This document shows, in pieces, positions 8,119 to 16,547 of a stretch of 64,000 bases of DNA (positions are counted from its first letter, which is position 1; each line of letters begins with the position of its first letter). Origin of the DNA: Agromyces larvae (GTDB taxonomy: Bacteria; Actinomycetota; Actinomycetes; Actinomycetales; Microbacteriaceae). Under the pieces are notes generated by a model. It saw only the letters and a list, made by a program, of their open reading frames with translations, did no database searches and was not told the origin of the DNA. The stretch is taken from positions 3,162,001 through 3,226,000 of the forward strand of contig NZ_CP094528.1 in NCBI RefSeq assembly GCF_022811705.1, given 5' to 3'. The position numbers and the translations under genes were made by a program.

Positions 8119-8934
8119 ATGGGATTCGACGGGCGGTTCCTCGGGGTGCAGGCGGCGATGCCGCGGGTCGAGACGGATGCATCGGGGGCGCCCCCGACCG
8201 TCGCGCTCGACTACCTGCACTTCACGGTCGTGCTCGATCCGGTGCGCCGGCTCGCACGCGTGACGGGGGTGAACGTCGACGGCGCGGCCCTGGTCGATCT
8301 TGCGCGCGGCGACGACTGGCGGCTCGACGAACGCATCCCCGCCGACTGGCAGGCCGGGCCCGAGATCTACGTGCGCAACGACCTCGACCGGGGCCATCTC
8401 GTGCGCCGTCGCGACCCGGTGTGGGGGCCGCCGCAGGTCGCCGCGCGGGCGAACGCCGACACGTTCCATTACCCGAACGCGGCGCCCCAGGCGGCCGGGT
8501 TCAACCAGTCAGCCGAGCTGTGGCTCGGGCTCGAAGACCACGTGCTGGCCTTCGCCGACGTCAACGACTTGCGGTTGTCGGTGTTCACGGCGCCGTTCCT
8601 CGAGCCCGACGACCCGCCGTACCGGGGCATCCGCGTGCCGTTGCGCTTCTGGAAGGTGGTCGCGTGGGTGCGCGACGAGGTGCTCGCGACGGCCGGCTTC
8701 GTGCTCGACCAGTCGCCGCTCGTCGACGTCGAGCGCGGCGTCCGGCCCGGAGCATCCGATCGGTCGACCGCGCCCGACCTCGGGCCGTTCCGCACCTTCC
8801 AAGCGCCGGTCGCCGACATCGCCGCGATCGCCGGGCTCGCGATGCCCGGCCTCGTCGCGGCCGATCGGATGCCCCGCACCGTCGCCGCGGCCGGATGGAA
8901 GCGCGTGCGCGAACCCGCCGACCTGCTGCTGTAG
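8119..8934 (+). CDS. DNA/RNA non-specific endonuclease (NUC family)
   Basis: 271 residues. The catalytic DRGH motif is at 90-93 (general base His93), followed by RRRDPVWG, by ANADTFHYPN, and by FNQ with Asn129 as the likely Mg-binding Asn; this order is that of the Serratia-type beta-beta-alpha-metal nucleases. They cleave single- and double-stranded DNA and RNA. No signal peptide or transmembrane segment is visible, so export by the general pathway is unlikely and a cytoplasmic role is possible. No immunity gene is adjacent. The ATG at 8119 is the first in frame after the P1 palindrome; a GGGG run just upstream is too close to be a clear ribosome-binding site. Confidence 0.85.
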   Translation: MGFDGRFLGVQAAMPRVETDASGAPPTVALDYLHFTVVLDPVRRLARVTGVNVDGAALVDLARGDDWRLDERIPADWQAGPEIYVRNDLDRGHLVRRRDPVWGPPQVAARANADTFHYPNAAPQAAGFNQSAELWLGLEDHVLAFADVNDLRLSVFTAPFLEPDDPPYRGIRVPLRFWKVVAWVRDEVLATAGFVLDQSPLVDVERGVRPGASDRSTAPDLGPFRTFQAPVADIAAIAGLAMPGLVAADRMPRTVAAAGWKRVREPADLLL

Positions 8935-8954
8935 CCGCCCCTACCCCGCAGACA

Positions 8955-9012
8955 AGGCACCGAGTTCAGACCGAGATACGTCCGGCGGTGCCGCCGACTG
9001 AAGACGGTGCCT
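8955..9012. repeat. Palindromic element, family P2 (copy 1, degenerate)
   Basis: Imperfect inverted repeat AGGCACCGAGTTCAGA / CTGAAGACGGTGCCT, 58 bp, between convergent genes. Better copies are at 35683-35742 and 59549-59608. It may also act as a terminator for the nuclease gene. Confidence 0.65.
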
Positions 9013-9064
9013 GCAACGGGGCGGTGCCGGGCGGGGTCACTGCTCGGGGCGGTGCCCGGCGGGG

Positions 9065-10030
9065 TCACTGCTCGGGGAGCAGTGCCGCCTCGCCGGGGGC
9101 CGACAGGGTGAGCACTACCGCGCCGACCCGGTCGTGCGCGAGGATGGCGCGCTCGATCTCGTGGAGCACCGCGGCGACATCGTGCTCGGCCGCATCGCCG
9201 GCGAGGTCGATCGCCGCGATGACGAGCACCGACGACGGGCCGAGGAACTCGATGTGCAACCTCGTCACCCGGTCGATGCGAGGGTCGGCGAGTACCTCGC
9301 GCAGCACCGCATCGCGGGCGCGCGGGTCGACCATCACGCCGACGAGGAAGTCGCGGTTGCGCCCGATGAGCAGGATCGCGACGACGCCGAGCAGCACGCC
9401 GACGAGGATCGACCCGATCGCGTCGAACACCGCCGACCCCGTGAGCTGGTGCAGCAGGATGCCGCCGAACGCGAGGGCGAGGCCGATGAGGGCGGCGGCG
9501 TCCTCGAAGAACACCGCGCGCAGAGTCGGATTCGAGCTGTCGACGATGTGCCGCAGCGTGTCGGTGTGGCGCTCACGCGCGTCGTGGCGCGCCTGCCGCA
9601 CCGAACGCAGGAACGACACGCCCTCGAGCAATGCCGAGATGCCGAGCACGGCGTACGCGATGCCGAAGTCGCCGGCCGGTTCGGGGTCGGCGAGTTCCGA
9701 GAAGCCGTGCCAGACCGACACGACCGCGCCGACGGTGAACAGCCCGAACGCGGCGAACATCGACCAGACGTACGCCTCCTTGCCGTAACCGAACGGGTGC
9801 ATGGTGTCGGCGCGCCGCTTCGACCGCCGCTCGGCGACGTAGAGGAACACCTCGTTGCCGGTGTCGGCCCACGAGTGCGCGGTCTCGGCGACCATGGACG
9901 CCGACCCCGTCAGCACGGCCGCGACCGTCTTGGCGATCGCGATGAGCGCATTCGCCGCGAACGCGATCAGCACGGTGATCAGGCTCTCGTTCGGAGCATC
10001 CGTCTTCGTGGTCCCGATGGTTCCCGCCAT
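9065..10030 (-). CDS. Cation diffusion facilitator (CDF) family transporter
   Basis: 321 residues. Membrane segments begin at about residue 16 (SLITVLIAFAANALIAIAK); the second helix carries HSWADTGNE with metal-site residues His52 and Asp56, and a matching FFEDAAALIGLALAFGG helix follows at about 175. The C-terminal ~90 residues form the cytoplasmic regulatory domain (VMVDPRARDAVLREVL). CDF proteins export Zn, Fe, Mn or Co from the cytoplasm in exchange for protons; the metal cannot be deduced. The start at 10030 follows a strong GGGGGCGGGGG purine run; an in-frame ATG 15 codons upstream is less likely. Divergent from the next gene. Confidence 0.88.
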   Translation of the reverse strand: MAGTIGTTKTDAPNESLITVLIAFAANALIAIAKTVAAVLTGSASMVAETAHSWADTGNEVFLYVAERRSKRRADTMHPFGYGKEAYVWSMFAAFGLFTVGAVVSVWHGFSELADPEPAGDFGIAYAVLGISALLEGVSFLRSVRQARHDARERHTDTLRHIVDSSNPTLRAVFFEDAAALIGLALAFGGILLHQLTGSAVFDAIGSILVGVLLGVVAILLIGRNRDFLVGVMVDPRARDAVLREVLADPRIDRVTRLHIEFLGPSSVLVIAAIDLAGDAAEHDVAAVLHEIERAILAHDRVGAVVLTLSAPGEAALLPEQ

Positions 10031-10129
10031 GCCGCCCCCGCCCCCGAGTCTGGCACCGTTCGGCGCGCGGGGCATGCCGCCCCGCTCGGGTGCGGCGTAG
10101 CGTGGGGGCAGCGGCGCGAGGAGGCGACG

Positions 10130-11047
10130 ATGGCGACCATCGGATGGATCGGACTGGGGCACATGGGCGGGCCGATGTCGGCCCATCTCGTCGAGGCGGG
10201 CCACGTGGTGCGCGGGTTCGACCTGGATCCCGCCGCGAACGACCTCGCTGCGGCCGCCGGTGTCATCACGTGCGACAGCATCGGCGACGCCGTCGCGGAG
10301 GCCGACGCCGTGTTCACGTCGCTGCCGCGCAACGAGCACGTGCGCGAGGTCTACGCCGGGGTCGGCGGGATCTGGGCGTCGGCACCCGCGACCGCGCTGC
10401 TGCTGGACACGTCGACCGTCGACGTCGAGACGTCCCGGTGGTGCCACGACGAGTCGGCCGCGCGCGGATTCGCGTTCGTCGACGCGCCGATCTCGGGCGG
10501 CGTGGGCGGAGCGGCATCCGCCTCGCTGACCTTCATGCTCGGCGGCGACCCGGCCGCGGTCGCTGCCGCCCGCCCGCTGGTCGAGCCGATGGCGGGGCAC
10601 GTCTTCGACCTCGGCGGGCCGACGCTGGGGATCGCGGCGAAGCTCGCGAACAACCTGATGTTGTTCGTGTCGCTGCTGGGCGTCGCCGAGGGCGCGGCGC
10701 TCGCCGCCTCGCTCGGGCTCGACGCGCGCCGGTTCTTCGAGGTCGCGTCGGTGTCGTCGGGGGAGTCGTGGCCGCTGCGGACCTGGTACCCCGCGCCCGG
10801 CGTCGTGGAGTCGAGCCCCGCGAATCGCAACTACGCCGCGACGTTCTCGACGGCGCTCGCCGAGAAGGACTTGTCGTTCGCGCTGGCGGCGGGCGAGGCA
10901 TCCGGGCTCGACCTGCCGGCCGCGGCGATCGCGCTCGGCCAGTTCCGCGAGCTCATCGCCGAGGGATACGGCGGGCTCGACTGCAGCCTGGTGGCGAAGC
11001 ATCCGTCGCCGGATGGGAGCGTTGCGGGGTTCGACCCGGGGGCGTGA
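10130..11047 (+). CDS. NAD(P)-dependent oxidoreductase, 3-hydroxyisobutyrate dehydrogenase family
   Basis: 305 residues. The N-terminal Rossmann motif is GWIGLGHMGGPM (residues 5-16), followed by the substrate-loop motif DAPISGGVGGA (118-128) and the catalytic Lys171 in KLANNL. The C-terminal helical domain ends at about 285. Family members oxidise beta-hydroxyacids (3-hydroxyisobutyrate, tartronate semialdehyde, 6-phosphogluconate-like acids). Length and motifs fit the HIBADH/GarR branch; the substrate is uncertain, and no valine-degradation or glycerate genes lie nearby. The ribosome-binding site is GAGGAG at 10117-10122. Confidence 0.85.
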   Translation: MATIGWIGLGHMGGPMSAHLVEAGHVVRGFDLDPAANDLAAAAGVITCDSIGDAVAEADAVFTSLPRNEHVREVYAGVGGIWASAPATALLLDTSTVDVETSRWCHDESAARGFAFVDAPISGGVGGAASASLTFMLGGDPAAVAAARPLVEPMAGHVFDLGGPTLGIAAKLANNLMLFVSLLGVAEGAALAASLGLDARRFFEVASVSSGESWPLRTWYPAPGVVESSPANRNYAATFSTALAEKDLSFALAAGEASGLDLPAAAIALGQFRELIAEGYGGLDCSLVAKHPSPDGSVAGFDPGA

Positions 11048-11070
11048 GGGGCGCCGCTGTCGAGGTCTCG

Positions 11071-11140
11071 CACACCGCTGCGCCACGTCGGCGGGGTCTG
11101 CGCCAGCCCGGGTGGCGCGGAGGGCGGCGAAGTGGCGCAG
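11071..11140. repeat. Family P3 double-hairpin element, left copy flanking the defence island
   Basis: The 63-bp element (11078-11140) has outer arms starting CTGCGCCACGTCGGCG and ending CGAAGTGGCGCAG, with an inner hairpin TGCGCCA/TGGCGC. With seven extra upstream bases (CACACCG) it is identical over 70 bp to 17601-17670. Other 63-bp copies are at 17450-17512, 61119-61181 and 61313-61375. Confidence 0.9.
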
Positions 11141-11156
11141 AGCGCGCCGGGCGAGC

Positions 11157-11429
11157 TCAGCCCGCCTTCTGCCGGCGCGCGGCCACCTCGTCGAAGAGGT
11201 CGAGCGTGAGCCCGTCGAGCAGGTCTCCGGGCGGTACGTCGAGTGCGTCGGCGATCCGCATGAGCGTATGCACGCTCACCATCGCTCGCCCGCTCTCGTA
11301 GCCGCGGATGTTGGACGAGTCGATGCCGCTCTCGACGGCCAGCCAGTCCTGCGTCACTCCCCGCGACGCCCGCGCGGCCGCGATCCGCTTGCCGATATGG
11401 GCAGCTGCGGCTGATGGGACGCGGGGCAT
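11157..11429 (-). CDS. XRE-family helix-turn-helix regulator, possible restriction controller
   Basis: 90 residues. It is almost entirely one Cro/C1-type HTH domain: IGKRIAAARASRGVTQDWLA, then ESGIDSSNIRGYESGRAMVS (recognition helix SSNIRGYE) and TLMRIADALDV, with a short tail DLFDEVAARRQKAG. It is divergent from the methyltransferase gene across about 95 bases. Size and placement resemble controller (C) proteins that time the expression of restriction-modification genes; this is inference. The ATG at 11429 starts just before the domain; an in-frame ATG at 11492 would add 21 residues and cross the shared promoter region. The P3 repeat begins 17 bases past its stop. Confidence 0.8.
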   Translation of the reverse strand: MPRVPSAAAAHIGKRIAAARASRGVTQDWLAVESGIDSSNIRGYESGRAMVSVHTLMRIADALDVPPGDLLDGLTLDLFDEVAARRQKAG

Positions 11430-11524
11430 CCGTCCAGCGTGAACGCGCCCGGTCTCCGGTGCCAGGGTGAGTGACCCCGGGTACAAGTACACTCAGCTCT
11501 GTCCGCACATGGAGGGAGCCGCCG

Positions 11525-12217
11525 GTGGTCGAGGAGCGGTTGGTCAAGTCGCGCCAGCGCGTCGCCGATCACGGCGAGGTGTTCACGCCCCGGTGGCTGG
11601 TCGACGACATGCTCGACCTGGTCAAGGGTGAGACCGAGCGCATCGACTCGCGCTTTCTCGAGCCGGCGTGCGGGTCGGGCAACTTCCTCGTGCCGATCCT
11701 CGAGCGCAAGCTCGCCGCGGTGCAGGCCCGCCACGGGCGCAGTGACTTCGAGAAGCGGCACTACGCCCTGTTCGCGCTGATGTGCGTGTACGGCATCGAA
11801 CTGCTGGCGGACAACGCGGCCGAGTGCCGCGAGAACCTCGCGGGTACTTTCGCCCGGTATCTGAAGGTGGATGCTTCGAGCGAATGGTCGCGCGCGGCCG
11901 CAGCCGTCCTCGCCGCGAACATCGTGCAGGGCGACGCCCTCAAGATGACGGATGCCTCCGGCGAGCCGATCACGTTCCCCGAGTGGGGCTACCTCGGGCG
12001 CGGCAAGTACCAGCGGCGCGACTTCCACTACGCGAACCTCACCCAGCGGGCATCGTTCCAGGGCACGCTCTTCGACGCGTTCGAAGAGCACGAGGTGTTC
12101 ACGCCGGTGCGTACCTACCCGGTGATGACCGTCGCGGAGCTCGACCGTCCGCTGGTTGAGCCTGTCGAAACCGCGCGTCCGCTGGTTGAGCCTGTCGAAA
12201 CCGAGGACGCGCAGTGA
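11525..12217 (+). CDS. Adenine DNA methyltransferase small subunit (SAM-binding motif, no catalytic NPPY)
   Basis: 230 residues. HGEVFTPRWLVDDMLDLV (16-33) is the N-terminal helix block common to Eco57I/type I-like N6-adenine methyltransferases, and EPACGSGNFL (46-55) is SAM-binding motif I. VYGIELLADNAAECRENL is consistent with motif II. No NPPY/DPPY catalytic motif follows. The last ~25 residues (LVEPVETARPLVEPVETEDAQ pattern) are encoded by two tandem 28-bp copies of the dispersed GAGCCTGTCGAA repeat. The GTG start at 11525 has GGAGGG eight bases upstream. Its end overlaps the next gene by GTGA. I infer it works with the downstream protein as a two-part methyltransferase. Confidence 0.75.
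   Translation: MVEERLVKSRQRVADHGEVFTPRWLVDDMLDLVKGETERIDSRFLEPACGSGNFLVPILERKLAAVQARHGRSDFEKRHYALFALMCVYGIELLADNAAECRENLAGTFARYLKVDASSEWSRAAAAVLAANIVQGDALKMTDASGEPITFPEWGYLGRGKYQRRDFHYANLTQRASFQGTLFDAFEEHEVFTPVRTYPVMTVAELDRPLVEPVETARPLVEPVETEDAQ
12146..12203 (+). repeat. Two tandem 28-bp units of the GAGCCTGTCGAA repeat in a gene 3' end
   Basis: The unit CGTCCGCTGGTTGAGCCTG plus TCGAAACCG occurs twice in a row and is translated as the C-terminal tail of the small methyltransferase subunit, leaving the GTGA overlap with the next gene intact. Confidence 0.8.
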
Positions 12218-13881
12218 CCCACAAGGCGTCGTTCGCCCTACGCGTCGGCCACAACCCCGACGTGCTCACCTGTATCGCGAACCTCTCGAGCGACGAAGTG
12301 TTCACCCCGCCCGAGCTCGCCAACCAGATGCTCGACACGCTCGAGCGGGCCTGGGCCGAATCGAACGCCGGGGCGAGCATCTGGGCCGATCCGACGGTCA
12401 CCTTCCTCGATCCGTTCACGAAGTCGGGCGTCTTCCTGCGTGAGATCACTCGCCGACTGACCGACGGGCTCGAATCGCAGATCCCCGACCTGCAGCAGCG
12501 CGTCGACCACATCCTCACCAAACAGGTGTTCGGCATCGGCATCACGCGGCTCACCGCACTGCTCGCGCGCCGCAGCGTGTACTGCTCGAAGGATGCCACG
12601 GGGCCGCACTCGATCGCGAGGAGCTTCGATCGCGACTGGGGAAACATCTGGTTCGAGCGGACCGAACATACGTGGGTCGGACGCAAGCGCGTCTTCCGCG
12701 TGCACCCGACCACCGGTCGTGAGGTTTCGGTGGAACAACGGGGCACCGGGAGATGCAAGTACTGCGGTGCCGGCGGCGGCTACGACCGCGCGGATGTGCT
12801 CGAGACCCACGCCTACGCATTCATCCACACCGACGACATCAAGGCTCGCATCGCCGAGCTGTTCGGAGAAGCCATGCAGTTCGACGTCATCATCGGGAAC
12901 CCGCCATATCAGCTCGATGACGGTGGATACGGCACGAGCGCGGCACCGATCTATCAGCTGTTCGTCGAGAGGGCGCTCGAACTCAACCCGCGGATGGCCA
13001 CTTTCGTCACGCCGTCTCGATGGTTCGCGGGCGGGAAGGGGCTCGAGGCATATCGACGTCGAATGCTCGGCGACCATCGGATGCGCTCGATAGTCGATTT
13101 CCCCAAACTGTACGACGCTTTCCCCGGAGTGAAGATCCGCGGCGGTATCTCGTACTTCCTCTGGGAACGGGAGTACGACGGGCCCTGCACGGTGCAGACG
13201 ATGTGGGATCGCCAAGCGCTCGGTGTACCGGTCGCGCGCTACCTCGACGCATACGACGTACTCGTTCGTAGAAACGAGGCTGTGCCGATTCTGGAGAAGG
13301 TGCGCGCGCGCGGCGAGTCGACTCTCGATGCGCGAGTCTCGAGCCGTAAGCCGTTCGGCCTCCCTACGAACTACACCGGTCGATCGACGCCGGAGAGAAT
13401 GACCGATCCTGTCAAGCTCTTCGCAAATCAGCGCATCGACTGGATCGAGCGAGGAAGCCTGCCGTCGAACGAAGCGTGGGTCGACGGGTGGAAGGTCCTG
13501 ATGACTCGAGTCCAGGGCACGAGCGCTGCCATCGAGACCAAGTTCCTGAGTAAGCCGATCGTGACAGGTCCCGGCACCGCGTGCACTGAGACCTACCTCG
13601 TAGCGGGTTGGTTTCCGACCAGGCCGGAGGCTGAAGCGCTCGCGCAGTACCTCAGCACACGGTTCGTGCGCTTCCTCGTGTCGCTCCGCAAATCCACCCA
13701 GGATGCACCGCGTGCCGTGTACGCCTTCGTACCCGAGGTGCCACTCGATCGCCGCTGGACGGATGAGCAGTTGTACGAACGGTATGGCCTCACGCACGAG
13801 GAGATCGCGTTCATCGAGTCTCAGGTGGCAGCACACGACGACACGCTGTTCGACGAGGATGTCGATGCCGAAACCGATTGA
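12214..13881 (+). CDS. Eco57I-type N6-adenine DNA methyltransferase / restriction subunit
   Basis: 555 residues. DEVFTPPELANQMLDTLERAW (28-48) is followed by DPFTKSGVFL (66-75), in the place of motif I but with the usual G-x-G altered to T-K-S-G. FDVIIGNPPYQLDDGGYG (223-240) carries the catalytic NPPY (229-232) and is followed by APIYQLFVERAL and FVTPSRWF, as in Eco57I-like enzymes. A lone CKYC pair (181-184) precedes NPPY. Residues ~300-480 are a variable, less GC-rich part, probably target recognition. It should methylate adenine; the recognition site is unknown. The GTG start overlaps the previous stop, and the 3' end overlaps the helicase gene by 17 bases, so all three are probably co-translated. 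Confidence 0.82.
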   Translation: MTHKASFALRVGHNPDVLTCIANLSSDEVFTPPELANQMLDTLERAWAESNAGASIWADPTVTFLDPFTKSGVFLREITRRLTDGLESQIPDLQQRVDHILTKQVFGIGITRLTALLARRSVYCSKDATGPHSIARSFDRDWGNIWFERTEHTWVGRKRVFRVHPTTGREVSVEQRGTGRCKYCGAGGGYDRADVLETHAYAFIHTDDIKARIAELFGEAMQFDVIIGNPPYQLDDGGYGTSAAPIYQLFVERALELNPRMATFVTPSRWFAGGKGLEAYRRRMLGDHRMRSIVDFPKLYDAFPGVKIRGGISYFLWEREYDGPCTVQTMWDRQALGVPVARYLDAYDVLVRRNEAVPILEKVRARGESTLDARVSSRKPFGLPTNYTGRSTPERMTDPVKLFANQRIDWIERGSLPSNEAWVDGWKVLMTRVQGTSAAIETKFLSKPIVTGPGTACTETYLVAGWFPTRPEAEALAQYLSTRFVRFLVSLRKSTQDAPRAVYAFVPEVPLDRRWTDEQLYERYGLTHEEIAFIESQVAAHDDTLFDEDVDAETD

Positions 13882-16435
13882 CGCACTCCTCCCCGAGAAG
13901 CCCGCCGCCCGTCTCCGCATCTACGCCTACTCGATCGACGACGATCAACACGCGGGCCGGCTCAAGATCGGGCAGACGACTCAGGACGTGAAGACCCGCA
14001 TTGCCCAGCAGCTCAAGACGGCCGCGATCGAGAACTACACGATCGTGCTCGACGAGCCGGCCGATCGGGACGACGGCAGCGTGTTCCGCGACCACGACGT
14101 GCGAGCGCGGCTCAAGCAGAAGGGCTTCGCCAACCCGACGCTTGAGTGGATGGAATGCACCGTCGACGACGTGCGCACCGCGATCGTCGAGCTGCGCACC
14201 GGCCAGAAGTACGAGGGCACCCACCATGCCGACTTCCCGATGCGCGACGAGCAGCGCGCCGCGGTCGAGAAGACCTACGACTACTTCGAGTCGATCTGGG
14301 CCGAGAACGATGACGCGGTTCCCGAGTTCCTCTGGAACGCGAAGATGCGGTTCGGCAAGACGTTCACGGCGTATCAGCTCGCGAAGAAGCTCGCGGCGAA
14401 GCGCGTGCTCGTCGTCACGTTCAAGCCCGCGGTCGAAGACGCCTGGAAGACCGATCTGCAGTCGCATGTCGACTTCGACGGCTGGCAGTACCTCTCGCGC
14501 GAGACCGGGGGAGACCCCGCTGGCGTCGACCCCGACCGGCCGCTGGTGTTCTTCGGCTCCTTCCAAGACCTCATGGGGCGCGACAAAGCCGGCAACTTCA
14601 AGGCTAAGCACAAGTGGCTCACCGACCTGATGTGGGATCTCGTGATCTTCGATGAGTACCACTTCGGCGCCTGGCGCGACGCCGCCAAAGAGCTCTTCGA
14701 GGGCGAGGACGACAAGGCGCGCAAGAAGGAGACCGAGCTCGAGTTCGGGGCCGACCTCGAGACCTTCGCCGAAGAACTCGAAGAGCGCGGCAGCGACGAA
14801 GACGCGTTCGTGCCGATCAAGGCCCGGTCGTATCTCTACCTCTCGGGCACCCCGTTCAAAGTGCTCAAAGAGGGCCGGTTCATCGAAGAGCAGATCTTCA
14901 ACTGGACCTACTCCGATGAACAGCGCGCGAAGGCGGCATTCGCGGCGAAGCATCCGGCCGGTTCCCTCGACTATCAGCCGAACCCGTACGCGGCCCTTCC
15001 CGAGATGCGGTTGCTCACCTACCAGATGCCCGACGAGCTCATCGCGATCGCGAGCCAGGGGGAGTTCGACGAGTTCGACCTGAACGCGTTCTTCGAGGCG
15101 ACGGTCCCTTCGACAGGCTCAGGGATCCAAGACGCCGAGTTCGTGCACAAGCACGAGGTCCAGAAGTGGCTCGACGTCATTCGCGGAGCGCACTTCGCGA
15201 CCCAGGTCGACGCACTGAAAGCCGGCACCAAGCCGCCCTTTCCATACTCCGACGTGCGACTCTTGCCGTACTTGCAGCATTCGATCTGGATGCTCCCGCG
15301 CACCGCGTCGTGCGCGGCGATGGAGAACCTGCTCGCCGAACCGCAGAACGTGTTCTGGCACGACTATCAGGTTGTGAACGTGTCGGCACCCGGCATCGGT
15401 GTCGGGCTCGATGCGCTTCCGCCGGTGCGCGAGGCGATCGGCAACGGGCACGACACCAAGACGATCACCCTCACCGTCGGCAAGTTGACAACGGGCGTGA
15501 CGGTGCCGCAGTGGTCGTCGATCCTCATGCTGCGCAATCTGCAGGCGCCCGAGACCTACTTCCAGGCCGCGTTCAGAGTGCAGTCGCCGTGGACGATCCG
15601 CAACCCCGAAGGCGACGACCCGAGCCGCGAAGAGATCTTGAAGCCCGTCTGCTTCGTCTTCGACTTCGCTCCGACTCGCGCGCTGCGTCAGATCAGCGAG
15701 TACGGCACGGGCCTCGCGCCCGACGAGCCGAACCCCGAGCGCGCGGTCGAAGAACTCGTGAGCTTCCTGCCGGTGCTCGCGTACGACGGATCGAACATGA
15801 CCCAGGTCGACGCCGCCGGCATCCTCGACATCGCGATGTCGGGCACCTCGGCGACCCTCCTCGCGCGCAAGTGGGAGTCGGCGGTGCTCGTCAATGTCGA
15901 CAACCTCACCCTGAAGAAGATCATGGGCAATCAGGCCGCGATGGATGCGGTCATGAACATCGAGGGGTTCCGCGCGCTCGGGTCGAACGTCTTCGAGACG
16001 GTCGTCAACAAGAGCGAGGCGGTGAAGACGACCAAGAAGGAGAAGGGGGACGACCTCACCCCGACCGAGAAGAAGCAGCTCACGGCCGAGGAGCGAGAGT
16101 ACAAATCCAAGCGCAAGCAGATCCAGGAGAAGCTGATCAAGTTCGCCACCCGGATCCCGGCGTTCATGTATCTCACCGACTTCCGCGAGCACACGCTGAA
16201 AGACGTCATCACGAAGATCGAGCCCGAACTCTTCCAAGCGGTCACAGGACTCACTGTCGAGGATTTCGATCTGCTCGTCTCGCTCGGCGTGTTCAATGCC
16301 GGCCACATGAATCAGGCGGTATTCGCGTTCCGTCGATACGAGGATGCGTCGCTGGAGTACACCGGCATCAAGTCGCAGGTGGATCTGCGCGAGTACGGCC
16401 TCTACGACACGGTGGTCGCCGTGGAGAAGGGCTGA
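13865..16435 (+). CDS. GIY-YIG-like nuclease and DEAD/DEAH helicase restriction protein
   Basis: 856 residues. The N-terminal ~110 residues (IYAYSIDDDQHAGRLKIGQT, then VKTRIAQQL) look like a T5orf172/MUG113 GIY-YIG-type nuclease domain. A superfamily 2 helicase follows: Walker A variant AKMRFGKT (159-166), DEYH box (263-266), SGTPF (327-331), then TVGKLTTGVTVPQW and QAAFRVQSP as motifs V and VI. This is the layout of helicase-linked restriction subunits that translocate or cleave DNA when the partner methyltransferase has not marked it. The ATG at 13865 is chosen over 13859 because GAGG (13855-13858) abuts the earlier one. One copy of the dispersed repeat (about 15107-15123) lies in frame (PSTGSG). 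Confidence 0.85.
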   Translation: MPKPIDALLPEKPAARLRIYAYSIDDDQHAGRLKIGQTTQDVKTRIAQQLKTAAIENYTIVLDEPADRDDGSVFRDHDVRARLKQKGFANPTLEWMECTVDDVRTAIVELRTGQKYEGTHHADFPMRDEQRAAVEKTYDYFESIWAENDDAVPEFLWNAKMRFGKTFTAYQLAKKLAAKRVLVVTFKPAVEDAWKTDLQSHVDFDGWQYLSRETGGDPAGVDPDRPLVFFGSFQDLMGRDKAGNFKAKHKWLTDLMWDLVIFDEYHFGAWRDAAKELFEGEDDKARKKETELEFGADLETFAEELEERGSDEDAFVPIKARSYLYLSGTPFKVLKEGRFIEEQIFNWTYSDEQRAKAAFAAKHPAGSLDYQPNPYAALPEMRLLTYQMPDELIAIASQGEFDEFDLNAFFEATVPSTGSGIQDAEFVHKHEVQKWLDVIRGAHFATQVDALKAGTKPPFPYSDVRLLPYLQHSIWMLPRTASCAAMENLLAEPQNVFWHDYQVVNVSAPGIGVGLDALPPVREAIGNGHDTKTITLTVGKLTTGVTVPQWSSILMLRNLQAPETYFQAAFRVQSPWTIRNPEGDDPSREEILKPVCFVFDFAPTRALRQISEYGTGLAPDEPNPERAVEELVSFLPVLAYDGSNMTQVDAAGILDIAMSGTSATLLARKWESAVLVNVDNLTLKKIMGNQAAMDAVMNIEGFRALGSNVFETVVNKSEAVKTTKKEKGDDLTPTEKKQLTAEEREYKSKRKQIQEKLIKFATRIPAFMYLTDFREHTLKDVITKIEPELFQAVTGLTVEDFDLLVSLGVFNAGHMNQAVFAFRRYEDASLEYTGIKSQVDLREYGLYDTVVAVEKG
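15106..15124 (+). repeat. Single in-frame copy of the TTCGACAGGCTCAGGGA repeat in the helicase gene
   Basis: CCCTTCGACAGGCTCAGGGA sits in the helicase coding sequence and reads PSTGSG between two predicted helices, with no frame disruption. Confidence 0.85.
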
Positions 16436-16547
16436 GCCGCAGCTCGAATCAGCCTCGAGTTCGAGGCTGTGTCGACACGTAGATCCGTGTTTCGTGACGC
16501 GTTGTCACACGGCTTCCTTGTCGTGCCCCTCCAGTAGAGTCGCCCGA

